Of a DNA stretch of 64,000 nt, positions 47,674 through 57,033 are shown piece by piece. The position numbers and the translations under genes are program-made. Within the stretch, counting starts at the first letter, position 1; the number at the start of each line of letters is the position of its first letter. Source of the DNA: Prosthecobacter sp. (GTDB lineage: Bacteria > Verrucomicrobiota > Verrucomicrobiia > Verrucomicrobiales > Verrucomicrobiaceae); the NCBI RefSeq assembly GCF_014879935.1, contig NZ_JACSRD010000137.1, positions 1 through 64,000 on the forward strand, written 5' to 3'. The notes beneath the pieces are model-generated. The model was not told where the DNA came from. It saw only the letters and a list, made by a program, of their open reading frames with translations, and made no database searches.

Positions 47674-50022
47674 TCATAACCGCAGCAAAAACTCGTTCGA
47701 GGCGAGGAGGGCGTGGGTGAGTTCGATCCAGGCTTTGTCGGCGGGGAGCGATTCGAGGAAGGCATTCGCCTCATCGCGCTCGGTGCTGGTGATGGGACGG
47801 CTGAGGATGCGGAGCCAGAGGGCTTCGAGGCGTGCGCCGGGGTTCGGTTCGGCCTGCGTGACGAGTTTGGCGATGTCGGTGGCGCGGGCACGGACGAGGT
47901 CGCTGTTGATGAGGAAGAGCGATTGCGTGGGCACGGCCGTTTCGGCGCGTTTTCCGGCGATCTGCGCGGGCTGGGTGAAGTCGAAGACATCGCGCAGGCG
48001 TGCGGAGCCAGGTTGAGCGGCGGTGCGGATGACGGGCTGGTAGATCGTGCGCTCGAACTCCTGAATGGGGCGCGTCTTTTTAAAACTGAACGCGGGAGGG
48101 TTCACCGCGCCGGGATTGAGGCTGCTGACATTCTCCGGAAACTCGAGTGGGAGCGCTGTGCCGCCGCTGGAGGGCATCAAACGGCCGCTGATGGCGAGCA
48201 TGGCGTCGCGGATGGCCTCGGCATCCAAGCGCGGGCGGTTCATGCGTGTCAGGAGGCGGTTTTCGTCGGACTTGTCAGACAAGTCGGACCGGTCGGACGC
48301 TTGCCGGTAAGTTCGAGAAAGCACGAGTTCACGAATGAGGCGCTTTTGCGACCAGCCGTGCTTCATGAACTGCGCGGCGAGATGATCGAGGAGTTCGGGG
48401 TGCGTGGGTTTTTCGCCGCGGGTGCCGAAGTAGTCCACGGTGCGCACGAGGCCTTCGCCGAAGAGTTTTTGCCAGATGCGGTTCACGGTGACGCGAGCGG
48501 TGAGAGGATTGCGCGAGTCGGTGAGCCACTCGGCGAGTTGGACGCGGCCGCTTTGATTTGGCGGGATCGGCGGAAAATCGGCCCAGTTCGCGACGCGGAG
48601 TGTGCCGCGTTTCACGGGTTCGCCGAGCGCATACGGGTTTCCGCGGATGGTGATGCGCATGTCGGCTGGTTTTTCGACATCGTGCACGGCGAAGGCCTTC
48701 GGCGTGTTGGGCGCGAAAAACTTCGCGTGCTCGATTTGGGCCTTCAGAGCCTTCGTATCGGCTTTTTCGGCCGTTTTGGCCTTCAAATCGGCTTCAAGAG
48801 CTTGGAGGCGTGATTCGTGATGGGTGAGCTGTTTTTCGCGGGCGGCCTTCTGCGCGGGTGTTTCGGGCAGATCGGCCTTGTGGACGCTGCTCCACACGCC
48901 GTTGTCGGTTTTGTAGGTGCTGCTGGTGCTGCGGAACATGCCCGCGAGCGCGTAGTAGTCCGTCTGCGCGATGGGATCGAATTTGTGATCGTGACAGCGC
49001 ACGCAGCCGAGCGTCATCCCGAGGAAGGCGGTGCCGATTTTGCTGACCTGCTGATCGACGAGGTCATGCTCCATCTTCAATTTATCCACGGCGACGATTT
49101 CGACGTCGCCGAGCACGAGAAAGCCGGTGGCGGTGATGCTGTCCGCCGTCGGAGCGATGAGGTCTCCGGCAATTTGTTCGCGGATGAACTGATCGAAAGG
49201 TTTGTCGCTGTTGAAGGCGCGGATGACGTAGTCGCGATAACGCCATGCATGCTCGGCGAAGACGTTGTTCGAGGTGCCGATCTGGTCCGCGTAGCCGGTG
49301 AGGTCGAGCCAGTGACGCGCCCAGCGTTCTCCGAAGGACGGGCTGTTGAGTAGTTTGTCCACGATGCGTGTTTGCGCTTCGGACGGATCGGACTTGTCGG
49401 ACAGATCCGACATGAAGGCGGTGATTTCCTCCGGCGTGGGCGGTAAGCCGGTGAGATCGAGATAGACGCGGCGCAGCCAGGTGTGTGCTTCGGCATCCGG
49501 CGCGGGTGCGAGGCCGGCGGATTCTTGTTTGGCCAAAATGAAGCGATCGATGTCATTCACGGGCCAGTTCGTGTTTTTGACCGCAGGTGGCTGTGAATCG
49601 CGCACGGGCTGGAAGGCCCAAAACTGCTTTCCGGCTTCGATGTTGATGCCGGTCGCTTTCACGACAGCGCCTGAGCGTGGGTCTGGCGCGCCCATCGACA
49701 CCCACTTTTCGAGCACTGCGATCTCGTTGGCGGCGAGTTTGCCTTTCGGCGGCATCTCCATGTCCGGATTCGTGTAGCGAACGGCTTCGACGAGGAGGCT
49801 TTTCGAGACGTTCCCGGGTGTGATGGCCGCGCCGTGATCACCGCCGGTTTGCCAGCCGGATTTCGAATCGAGTGCGAGTCCGCCTTTGATCTTGGATTCG
49901 TGCGAATGGCAATCGTAGCAGCGCTGCTGAAGGATGGGCAGCACCTTCGATTCAAAGAACGCCGTGCCATCCTCCGCATGAGCGGAGACGGCGAGCAACA
50001 GGCATGCAACGAGGCGTTTCAC
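47674..50022 (-). CDS. PSCyt1-PSCyt2 (DUF1549)-PSD1 (DUF1553) exported protein
   Basis: GTG 50022 gives 782 residues beginning with a signal peptide (KRLVACLLLAVSAHA); ATG 50127 would add 35 non-signal residues. Next comes a PSCyt1 heme domain (ILQQRCYDCHSHES), then DUF1549 with the invariant CVRCHDHKFDP block and FGERWARHWLDLTGYAD, and a C-terminal DUF1553 (LAEWLTDSRNPLTARVTVNRIWQKLFGEGLV). The family is hugely expanded in Planctomycetota and Verrucomicrobiota and is associated with sulfatases and polysaccharide degradation; its reaction is unproven. Two Ser-Asp repeat tracts (SDLSDKSD) are inserted in loops of DUF1549 and DUF1553. Its usual DUF1501 partner is not adjacent. Confidence 0.88.
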   Translation of the reverse strand: MKRLVACLLLAVSAHAEDGTAFFESKVLPILQQRCYDCHSHESKIKGGLALDSKSGWQTGGDHGAAITPGNVSKSLLVEAVRYTNPDMEMPPKGKLAANEIAVLEKWVSMGAPDPRSGAVVKATGINIEAGKQFWAFQPVRDSQPPAVKNTNWPVNDIDRFILAKQESAGLAPAPDAEAHTWLRRVYLDLTGLPPTPEEITAFMSDLSDKSDPSEAQTRIVDKLLNSPSFGERWARHWLDLTGYADQIGTSNNVFAEHAWRYRDYVIRAFNSDKPFDQFIREQIAGDLIAPTADSITATGFLVLGDVEIVAVDKLKMEHDLVDQQVSKIGTAFLGMTLGCVRCHDHKFDPIAQTDYYALAGMFRSTSSTYKTDNGVWSSVHKADLPETPAQKAAREKQLTHHESRLQALEADLKAKTAEKADTKALKAQIEHAKFFAPNTPKAFAVHDVEKPADMRITIRGNPYALGEPVKRGTLRVANWADFPPIPPNQSGRVQLAEWLTDSRNPLTARVTVNRIWQKLFGEGLVRTVDYFGTRGEKPTHPELLDHLAAQFMKHGWSQKRLIRELVLSRTYRQASDRSDLSDKSDENRLLTRMNRPRLDAEAIRDAMLAISGRLMPSSGGTALPLEFPENVSSLNPGAVNPPAFSFKKTRPIQEFERTIYQPVIRTAAQPGSARLRDVFDFTQPAQIAGKRAETAVPTQSLFLINSDLVRARATDIAKLVTQAEPNPGARLEALWLRILSRPITSTERDEANAFLESLPADKAWIELTHALLASNEFLLRL
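48262..48305. repeat. 9-bp periodic TCGGACNNG repeat encoding SD-x-SD-x-SD (copy 1)
   Basis: Four consecutive 9-mers follow the pattern TCGGACTTG / TCAGACAAG / TCGGACCGG / TCGGACGCT. On the minus-strand gene they encode SDRSDLSDKSD in the DUF1553 region (after TYRQA). Related tracts occur at 49375 and 57277. Confidence 0.7.
49375..49412. repeat. 9-bp periodic TCGGACNNG repeat encoding SD-x-SD-x-SD (copy 2)
   Basis: Units TCGGACGGA / TCGGACTTG / TCGGACAGA / TCCGACATG encode MSDLSDKSDPSE in the DUF1549 domain of the same PSCyt protein, between the helix ITAF and the segment RIVDKLL. Confidence 0.7.
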
Positions 50023-50136
50023 GGGCAGGAGACGTTTCGGGACCTCCTGCTGTTGCTCGTGCGCTGATTTTATTCGCCCGTGGGGAGCATTTGACGCCGG
50101 TCGGGCGGTTGGGACGACATGGCTCAAATGCTAAAC

Positions 50137-50165
50137 TTGCCACATCGTGGTTGGGACTGTAGATT
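50137..50165 (+). promoter_or_regulatory. Sigma-70 promoter of the imuA-imuB-dnaE2 operon
   Basis: The -35 TTGCCA (50137-50142, 5/6) and -10 TAGATT (50160-50165, 4/6) have the optimal 17-bp spacer. The predicted transcription start, 7 bases past the -10, is 50172, the first base of the imuA GTG codon. Confidence 0.6.
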
Positions 50166-50178
50166 GTTCACGTGAACA
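50165..50178. promoter_or_regulatory. LexA (SOS) box
   Basis: TGTTCACGTGAACA is a perfect 14-bp palindrome identical in form to the TGTTC-N4-GAACA LexA motif reported for Verrucomicrobia. It starts at the last base of the -10 and covers the predicted transcription start and the imuA start codon, an ideal position for repression. Its placement in front of imuA-imuB-dnaE2, a known SOS operon type, strongly supports function. Confidence 0.88.
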
Positions 50179-50852
50179 GCATCGACTCACCGCTGAACAT
50201 CATCGCTTTCAGGGACTTTCTGAAGGCGCGTTTTCCAGAGGCGCATGCCGATTTGCCTGCGTGCGATGCTCCAGCGGCCGCTGCGACCAAGGTTTCGTGC
50301 GTGGAGGCGCTGGGCTTGCGCAAAGGGGCCATCACGGAGGTCGTCGCTGCCACTGGCAGTTGTGGCGGAGGGGTGTTGATCGCCGGTCTGCTGGAAAGGG
50401 AGGACACGTGCCGGGAACTGACGGCCTTGGTGGACGGGTCGGATGCGTTCGATCCCTGGAGCCTCGCTGCGGCTGCGCTGGAGAAAATGCTGTGGGTGCG
50501 CTGCCGTGAGCCCGCGCAGGCGATTCGCGCCTGCGACCTCCTGCTGCGCGATGGGAACATCCCACTGATCGTGCTGGATCTGCAATCGCACCCGGCACGT
50601 GCCGTGCAGGGGCTGCCATCGAGCGTGTGGCACCGCCTGCGCATGCTGGCGGAGAAAAGCGGCGTGTGCCTGTGCGTCTTCACACCTGTGCGTGCGGTGA
50701 GTTGTGCGCAGACGCGCGTGCTGCTGCAGCATCGCTGGAACCTGATGGATCAATATGAGGAACGCTCCGTATTGCTGAGTGCGCTGCCGGTGCGGATGGA
50801 CCGCCAGCGCCCACGAGTGGTGATGCCGGAAGGGCTCAAGGCCACGGCTTGA
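50172..50852 (+). CDS. imuA: ImuA, RecA-like accessory protein of the mutagenesis operon
   Basis: This 226-residue protein corresponds to ImuA (SulA/RecA-like). It has GLRKGAITEVVAATGSCGGGVL in the place of the RecA nucleotide-binding loop, but the Walker A Lys-Thr/Ser is missing (GSCGGG), as is common for ImuA. A hydrophobic strand, IPLIVLDLQS, follows. ImuA and ImuB act with DnaE2 in translesion synthesis after DNA damage. GTG 50172 is the only reasonable start: no in-frame ATG occurs for over 100 codons, and it lies on the predicted transcription start, so the message is probably leaderless. imuB follows after 17 bp. Confidence 0.85.
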   Translation: MNSIDSPLNIIAFRDFLKARFPEAHADLPACDAPAAAATKVSCVEALGLRKGAITEVVAATGSCGGGVLIAGLLEREDTCRELTALVDGSDAFDPWSLAAAALEKMLWVRCREPAQAIRACDLLLRDGNIPLIVLDLQSHPARAVQGLPSSVWHRLRMLAEKSGVCLCVFTPVRAVSCAQTRVLLQHRWNLMDQYEERSVLLSALPVRMDRQRPRVVMPEGLKATA

Positions 50853-50854
50853 GG

Positions 50855-50862
50855 AGGAGGTG
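50855..50862 (+). promoter_or_regulatory. Perfect Shine-Dalgarno of imuB
   Basis: AGGAGGTG, fully complementary to the 16S tail, lies 7 bases before ATG 50870. It fixes the imuB start and contrasts with imuA, which has no leader. Confidence 0.8.
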
Positions 50863-50869
50863 ATGTGTC

Positions 50870-52354
50870 ATGTTCGCGGCGCTCTGGCTTCCACGGTTTC
50901 AACTGCAGGCGGTGCTGCGTGCACAGCCGATGAAGCAGAAGAAACCGCTGGTGGTGCTGCTGGATGAGACATCCGCCGGTTCGCGTGACAAGGAACGCAT
51001 CCTGCACGCGAGCGAAGCGGCGGAGCATCAGGGCATTCACGCGGGCATGACTGCATCCCAGGCACAGGCACGGTGCTCGGCGCTGCTCTTTTTGCATCGT
51101 GATGCCGTGAAAGAGGCGGAGGCCCAGCGTGACCTGCTGCAGTGCGCCTCCGAGTGGACTCCTGACCACGAAGCCACGCTGCCTGGCTGCTGTGTGCTGG
51201 ATCTGCGACGGCGGCGTGAGGCAGCAGGTCGGGAAGAGGCGAACGGCCTCAAAATATGCGAGCAGCTGCGGCAACGGCAGCTCGATGCGCGTGTGGGCTT
51301 CGCTACGAACGCGGATCTGGCCATGCTGGCCGCGCAAGCGGCACGACCGGTGATCGTTTTGCGTCATGAAGACGACGAGGCCCGCTTTCTCCATGAACTG
51401 CCCGTTTCAGTGCTGCGTCCTTCCGCGGACGTGCAGGAGGTGCTGGCACTGTGGGGTGTGCGAACGCTGGGTGGCCTGATCAAACTGCCGCGCGCGGATG
51501 TCACCGCACGACTCGGACGTGAAGGTCGTCTTTTATGGGACATGGCCACGGGAGGACGCCAGCGGCTGCTGAAGCTCGTGCGGCCGGCGGTGGATTTTCA
51601 TGAGGAGATGGACCTGGAGCATCCGGTCGAGTGCCTGGAGCCGCTGCTTTTCATCCTGCGCCGGCTGTTGCAGGGGCTGTGCGAACGGCTGGCGGATGTC
51701 TGGCTCGTCGCCGCGTCGCTCCTGCTGACGTTGCGATTTGAGGACAAGACGGAGCATCATCGCGAACTGCACGTGGCGGAGCCTGTGCGGGATGTGGAGC
51801 TGCTGTTTCGGGTGTTGCATGTGCATCTCGACGGCCTCAGCGCCGCGGCTCCCATTGCATTCGTGGCACTGGCGGTCAGGCCGGTGCGTCCCGCTGGCAG
51901 CCAGGGCCAGCTTTTCGAGCGTGCGCTGCGTGATCCGAACCGCTTCGCGGAAACGCTGACGCAACTGGAAGCGCTGCTCGGTGCGGGATGCGTGGGGCGG
52001 GCCTGCCTGCTGCCCAGCCGCCGCACGGATGCATTCCAGATCGTCGGCTTCAGCGAACCGATGTCCGACACATCAAACATCATCCACAAACCCGCTGGCA
52101 TGCCGCTGCGCCGGCGGCGGCCGTCACCCACGGTCGAAGTGAGAATGGTTCAAGGCAGGCCGGGAGAGTTTCGCCAAGGAAGAGTGCATCACATCATCGC
52201 CCATGCAGAAGGGCCATGGCTTTTGTCAGGCGACTGGTGGGACGCGAACACGCGTTGGGACAAGGAAGTGTGGGCCGTGCAGACTGATGATGGCACGATC
52301 CATCAGCTCGCGCGGCAAAACGGTGTCTGGCTGCTGGAGGGCACCCTGGGATAG
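50870..52354 (+). CDS. imuB: ImuB, catalytically inactive Y-family polymerase-like protein
   Basis: This 494-residue protein has the Y-family palm/fingers organisation but lacks the catalytic acids: it begins MFAALWLPRFQLQAVLRAQ, where active polymerases have a DxD-type start. The little-finger/HhH part includes LWGVRTLGGLIKLPRADVTARLGREG. ImuB serves as the hub linking DnaE2, ImuA and the beta clamp; a QGQLFERAL segment in the C-terminal part is a possible clamp-binding motif. It is the second gene of the operon; dnaE2 begins 4 bp after its stop. Length is typical for ImuB. Confidence 0.92.
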   Translation: MFAALWLPRFQLQAVLRAQPMKQKKPLVVLLDETSAGSRDKERILHASEAAEHQGIHAGMTASQAQARCSALLFLHRDAVKEAEAQRDLLQCASEWTPDHEATLPGCCVLDLRRRREAAGREEANGLKICEQLRQRQLDARVGFATNADLAMLAAQAARPVIVLRHEDDEARFLHELPVSVLRPSADVQEVLALWGVRTLGGLIKLPRADVTARLGREGRLLWDMATGGRQRLLKLVRPAVDFHEEMDLEHPVECLEPLLFILRRLLQGLCERLADVWLVAASLLLTLRFEDKTEHHRELHVAEPVRDVELLFRVLHVHLDGLSAAAPIAFVALAVRPVRPAGSQGQLFERALRDPNRFAETLTQLEALLGAGCVGRACLLPSRRTDAFQIVGFSEPMSDTSNIIHKPAGMPLRRRRPSPTVEVRMVQGRPGEFRQGRVHHIIAHAEGPWLLSGDWWDANTRWDKEVWAVQTDDGTIHQLARQNGVWLLEGTLG

Positions 52355-52358
52355 CGTC

Positions 52359-55300
52359 ATGGCCTTCGCGGAACTCCATGCTCGCAGCGCTTTCAGCTTC
52401 CTTCGCGGCGCATCATCGCCGGAGGAGATGGTCACACGTGCGGCGGAGCTCGGCATGAGCCACCTCGCCCTCCTGGACCGCGATGGCGTGTATGGTTCCG
52501 CGCGTGCCCATCACAAGGCGCAGGAACTCGGTCTGCGGGCCATCGTCGGAGCCGAACTGACAATGAACGATGGCAGCGCACAACCGGTGCTGGTGGCCAC
52601 ACGCACCGGTTATCAAAATCTCTGCCAGCTCCTCACGATGGCAAAGCTGCGTGCGCCGAAAGGCCAGAGCCGCATCGAGTGGCATGAGCTGGAGTCCTTT
52701 GCCGAAGGCCTCATCGCACTCAGCGGCGATGAGGATTCGCCTTTGCACCGTGCGCTGGCCGGTGATCCTGCCTCCGCTCCGGAAGTGATGGAAAAACTCA
52801 CCCGCCTTTTCGGAAAGGAGCGCGTGTTCGTCGAATTGCAGCGGCATCGCGTGCGTGGCGAGGCACGACGCAACCGGCAGCTCATCGAACTGGCCGAACG
52901 CAGCGGCCTGCACCTCGTCGCCAGCAACGGGCCGGGTTACGCGAGACGTGAAGGCCGCCTGTTGCAGGATGCGTTCACCGCTTTGCGGAACCACACAAGC
53001 CTGGATGGCGCCGGATTGCTGCTGGCGGCGAATTCCCAGCGTCATCTGAAGGGTCGTGAGCAGATGAGCGGCCTTTTCGCGGACATGCCACAGTTGATCG
53101 ACAACACCCAGCGCGTGGTCGATCTCATCGACTTCTCACTGGAGAATCTCGGCTACGAGTTTCCCTGCCAGGTGCCCGAAGGACGCGATCCCGAGTCGTT
53201 TTTGCGTGAACGGACCTTCGCGGGTGCTCGCGAACGCTATCCAAAGCTGACTTCGGAGATCAAAAACCAGCTCGAGCACGAGTTGCGCATCATCAGCAAG
53301 CTCGGCTTCTGCGGCTACTTCCTCATCATCCAGGACATCGTTCGTTTTGCCCGGGACAACGGCATCCTCGTGCAAGGACGCGGCAGCGCGGCGAACAGCG
53401 CGGTCTGCTACGCACTCGGCATCACGGCGTTCGATCCCATCGCCGGCATCAAGGGCAGGCTGTTGTTCGAGCGCTTTCTCAGCGAGGGCCACAAGAGCTG
53501 GCCGGACATCGATCTCGATCTGCCGAGCGGCGATCAACGCGAACGCGTCATCCAGGAGATGTATCGTCGCTTTGCCCCACACGGTGCTGCCATGACGGCG
53601 AATGTGATCACCTATCGCGGCCGCAGCGCGATCCGGGAGATGGGAAAGGCCCTCAGCCTTTCCGAAGATGTGATCGCCCGCTTCAGCGACCTGTATCCCC
53701 ACGGCGACTACCAGCACACGCTGGAGCTGAATGAGCAATTGAGACGTGCCGGACTGCCGGACGAGCATCCGCGCATGGCCTCGCTCGTGCGGCTGTATCG
53801 CCTCGCCTACGGGCTGCCGCGGCATCTCGGCCAGCACAGCGGCGGCATGGTGCTATGCACGGCCGGACTGCACAAAATCGTGCCTCTGGAACCTGCGTCG
53901 ATGCCCGGACGCGTCGTGGTGCAGTGGGACAAGGACGACTGCGAGGACCTAGGCATCATCAAAGTCGATCTGCTCGGTCTCGGCATGATGGCGGCCATTG
54001 AGGACACGCTAAAGATGTGCGCGGCACGCGGACGCCCGGTGGACATCACCCGCATCCCGAAGGACGACCCCGCCACGTATGAAATGATGCAGCAGGCGGA
54101 CACGATCGGTGTCTTCCAGATCGAAAGCAGGGCGCAGATGGCCACGCTGCCGCGCATGAAGCCGAAGGAGTTTTACGATGTGGTGGTCGAAGTGGCCATC
54201 ATCCGTCCCGGACCCATTGTCGGCAATCTGGTGCATCCTTATCTCAGGCGGCGTGGCCTGCCCGGGCCGCATGAGTGCATCCATCCCATGTTTGAGGACA
54301 TCCTGCAGCGGACTTTGGGCGTGCCGTTGTTCCAGGAGCAGGTGCTGCAGATGGCCATGCGCATCGCTGATTTCGATGGCAGCGAGGCCAACGAGCTGCG
54401 CCGTGCCATCAGCTTTCATCGTTCCGATGAGCGCATGAAAAAGGTGATGAAGAAGCTGCGCGACCGCATGGAGGCCAAAAATGTGGAGAAGGAGGTGCAG
54501 GACCGCGTGGAGCAATCCATCCGCTCCTTCGCCTTGTATGGTTTCCCGGAGTCGCATGCCATCAGCTTCGCCCTGCTCGCGTATGCCAGTGTGTGGTTCA
54601 AGGTGCACCGTCCGGTCGAGTTCTACGCCGCGCTGCTCAACAACCAGCCCATGGGTTTCTACTCCCGCGCCACGCTCGTGCGCGATGCCAAGGCACGTGG
54701 CATCAAGGTGCGGCCCGCATGCATCGTGCACTCAGAGCTGAACTGCACGGTGGAGGCGGACGATGTCCTGCGTCTGGGTTTGAATCAGTTGAACGGCGTC
54801 AGCCGCCATTCGCTGCGGCGCATCCTGGCGGAGCGCAAGCAGCGACCCTGGCGCGATCTCGATGACTTTCTGCTGCGTTGCTCGTTGCCGAAGGATGAAC
54901 GCCGTGTTTTCGCCAGTTCGGGAGTGCTGAATGCGCTCGGGCATCATCGTCGCAGCGCCCTGTGGCGTGTGGAGGAAGCGCGGGAGGCAGACCTGTTCTC
55001 CCATGGCGGCATATCTGGCAATTCTGACGGAAAATCCGCGCTGGAGCCGATGTCTCCCACCGAACGTCTGGAGGCCGATTATCACACGCAAAGCCTCACC
55101 ACCGGCCCGCATCCGATGGCCTACATGCGCGGCCGGATTTCACAGGTGTGCCGTGCCAGCGATCTCAAAAGCATGCGCCACGGCCAGCCTGTCTCGATCT
55201 CCGGGCAGGTCATCTGCCGTCAGCGGCCCGGCACCGCGAATGGGCACGTTTTCATCAGCCTCGAGGACGAAACCGGCATCTCCAACGCCTTCGTTCATTC

Positions 55301-55463
55301 AGAGTTGTTCGAGAGGCTGAGGCTCGTCATCACCCAGGAGCCGTTTCTGCTCATCAAAGGCACCTTGCAGAACGTCGAAAACGTCATCTCCGTCTATGCG
55401 CTCGACATCGAGGCGCTGAACTTCAGCGCGGTCATCGGCTCGCACTCCCATGACTTCCATTGA
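52359..55463 (+). CDS. dnaE2: DnaE2, error-prone DNA polymerase III alpha subunit
   Basis: This 1,034-residue polymerase starts at ATG 52359 (GGAGGG upstream, inside the end of imuB). The PHP domain begins FAELHARSAFSFLRGAS, the DnaE2-type opener. The catalytic acids are in WPDIDLDLPSG (D383 and D385). The palm continues GQHSGGMVLC, then WDKDDCEDLGIIKVDLLGLGM and TIGVFQIESRAQM, ending with an OB-fold (VSISGQVICRQRPGTANGHV). DnaE2 carries out mutagenic lesion bypass with ImuB during the SOS response. It is under the LexA box at 50165 as the third gene of the operon. Confidence 0.96.
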   Translation: MAFAELHARSAFSFLRGASSPEEMVTRAAELGMSHLALLDRDGVYGSARAHHKAQELGLRAIVGAELTMNDGSAQPVLVATRTGYQNLCQLLTMAKLRAPKGQSRIEWHELESFAEGLIALSGDEDSPLHRALAGDPASAPEVMEKLTRLFGKERVFVELQRHRVRGEARRNRQLIELAERSGLHLVASNGPGYARREGRLLQDAFTALRNHTSLDGAGLLLAANSQRHLKGREQMSGLFADMPQLIDNTQRVVDLIDFSLENLGYEFPCQVPEGRDPESFLRERTFAGARERYPKLTSEIKNQLEHELRIISKLGFCGYFLIIQDIVRFARDNGILVQGRGSAANSAVCYALGITAFDPIAGIKGRLLFERFLSEGHKSWPDIDLDLPSGDQRERVIQEMYRRFAPHGAAMTANVITYRGRSAIREMGKALSLSEDVIARFSDLYPHGDYQHTLELNEQLRRAGLPDEHPRMASLVRLYRLAYGLPRHLGQHSGGMVLCTAGLHKIVPLEPASMPGRVVVQWDKDDCEDLGIIKVDLLGLGMMAAIEDTLKMCAARGRPVDITRIPKDDPATYEMMQQADTIGVFQIESRAQMATLPRMKPKEFYDVVVEVAIIRPGPIVGNLVHPYLRRRGLPGPHECIHPMFEDILQRTLGVPLFQEQVLQMAMRIADFDGSEANELRRAISFHRSDERMKKVMKKLRDRMEAKNVEKEVQDRVEQSIRSFALYGFPESHAISFALLAYASVWFKVHRPVEFYAALLNNQPMGFYSRATLVRDAKARGIKVRPACIVHSELNCTVEADDVLRLGLNQLNGVSRHSLRRILAERKQRPWRDLDDFLLRCSLPKDERRVFASSGVLNALGHHRRSALWRVEEAREADLFSHGGISGNSDGKSALEPMSPTERLEADYHTQSLTTGPHPMAYMRGRISQVCRASDLKSMRHGQPVSISGQVICRQRPGTANGHVFISLEDETGISNAFVHSELFERLRLVITQEPFLLIKGTLQNVENVISVYALDIEALNFSAVIGSHSHDFH

Positions 55464-55604
55464 CGGCGGTTCGAGACGTGAACCACCTCGACCGCCATTC
55501 AACTCCGTGCGCACGATGGCCTTGGCATCGCATCGGGTGATGGGTTGCCTGAGGACATGACAAAGCCCGTGACAAAAAGCCGGCGCGGCCGCTGTATTGA
55601 CCGC

Positions 55605-57026
55605 ATGCGCACGCTCGCCCTTCTCTTCTTCACTGCTGTTTTCTCCCTGCATGCCGCCGACGCGCCGCTGCGTGCGGGCGCGGCCACATCGAACATCACG
55701 CCGGAGCTCGGCGGTGAAGTCGTCGGCGGTTTCGCCCCCTTCCCTTGCACGCACATTCACGATGAACTGCATGCGCGATGCCTTGTGCTGGATGACGGGA
55801 AAACAAAGCTGGCGCTGGTGGTGTGCGATCTGCTGGGCCTGCATCGCAGCGTGTCGCTGAAGGCCCGCGAGTTCATCGAGGCGGAAACTGGCATCCCGGC
55901 GGCGAACGTGCTGATCTCCGGCACGCACACGCATTCCGCCGTCAATGCGCTCGGCGGACCGGTGCGCGGCTATTTTTCGGACTTTGAACTCACGGATTAC
56001 CAGAAGTTCGTCGCGCGACGCATCGCGGACGGGGTGCGGCGCGCGGCAAACCTGCTGCGTCCGGCGGAGATCGCGTTTGGCACCGTGGACGTACCGGAGC
56101 ATGTGCACATCCGCCGTTGGTTTCTCAAAGAAGGCTCCATGCCGCCGAATCCCTTCGGGAAGATCGATAAGGTGAAGATGAATCCCGGCGCGGGCAATCC
56201 AGCGCTCGTCGAGCCGGCTGGCGAACCTGATCCCACGATCAGCATCATCGCGCTACGCGAGCCCGGCGGACGCATGATCTCGGTGTATTCGGCTTACTCG
56301 CTGCATTACGTCGGCGGCGTGAATGGCGCCGACATTTCGGCCGACTACTACGGCTACTACTGCGAGGCTTTGAAGCAACTGCAGACCGGTGGTGGCGAGT
56401 ACCCGCCGTTTGTCGCGATGATGGCCAACGGCACCAGCGGCGATGCGAACAACGTCAACTTCCGCACGCCGCAGCCGCGCAAAAAGCCGTATGAGCAGAT
56501 GCGCTACGTCGCCGAGGACGTCGCGGCGAAGGTGCACGCGACTTTGCAGAATCTGAAATGGCAAAGCGAGGCACTGCTGGCCTCACGCTATCGCGAACTC
56601 GATGTGAAATGGCGCAGCATCCCGGCTGAACTCATCGCATGGGCCAAGGAAACTGAGGCCAAGGCTCCGCGCATCCAGGGCGGCAAGGCGGATCTGCCGC
56701 TGGCCTATGCCGGACGCGTGCAACGCCTCGCCCAAGCGAGCCCGGAGACCAAATTCCCCGCGCAGATCCTGCGCATCGGCGACATCTGCATCGGTTCATC
56801 GCCCTGCGAGACCTTTGCGGAGACCGGCGTCGAATTCCGCAAGCGCAGTCCTTTTGCGAAGTCCTTCATGGTCGAGCTGGCGCACGGTTACTACGGCTAC
56901 ATGCCCACACCGCGTCACTTTGAGCTCGGCGGCTACGAAACGTGGCCCGGCACGAACAACACGGAGTCGCAGGCCTCCGTGAAACTCATGAATGCGCTGC
57001 TGGAAATGGCCGCGGAGGTAAAATGA
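55605..57026 (+). CDS. Secreted neutral/alkaline ceramidase-like hydrolase
   Basis: This 473-residue protein has a signal peptide (MRTLALLFFTAVFSLHAAD). ATG 55605 is chosen; the frame to 55545 adds a charged leader. It is related to the neutral ceramidase N-terminal domain family: GAATSNITPELGGEVVG, then ARCLVLDDGKTKLALVVCDLLG, the His pair in LISGTHTHSAVN, and MMANGTSGDANNVNF. These match the Zn-binding amidase core. Verrucomicrobial members are frequently found with sulfatases and PSD1 proteins, so the true substrate may be an amide in a polysaccharide or lipid; this is inference. The PSCyt2-PSD1 gene starts 7 bp after its stop. Confidence 0.8.
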   Translation: MRTLALLFFTAVFSLHAADAPLRAGAATSNITPELGGEVVGGFAPFPCTHIHDELHARCLVLDDGKTKLALVVCDLLGLHRSVSLKAREFIEAETGIPAANVLISGTHTHSAVNALGGPVRGYFSDFELTDYQKFVARRIADGVRRAANLLRPAEIAFGTVDVPEHVHIRRWFLKEGSMPPNPFGKIDKVKMNPGAGNPALVEPAGEPDPTISIIALREPGGRMISVYSAYSLHYVGGVNGADISADYYGYYCEALKQLQTGGGEYPPFVAMMANGTSGDANNVNFRTPQPRKKPYEQMRYVAEDVAAKVHATLQNLKWQSEALLASRYRELDVKWRSIPAELIAWAKETEAKAPRIQGGKADLPLAYAGRVQRLAQASPETKFPAQILRIGDICIGSSPCETFAETGVEFRKRSPFAKSFMVELAHGYYGYMPTPRHFELGGYETWPGTNNTESQASVKLMNALLEMAAEVK

Positions 57027-57033
57027 GCCCGTC

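Noticed and set aside
50023-50127. ATG 50127 as start of the PSCyt1-PSCyt2-PSD1 protein
   Set aside because: The extra 35 residues do not look like a signal peptide, while GTG 50022 gives a clean one. Not excluded outright.
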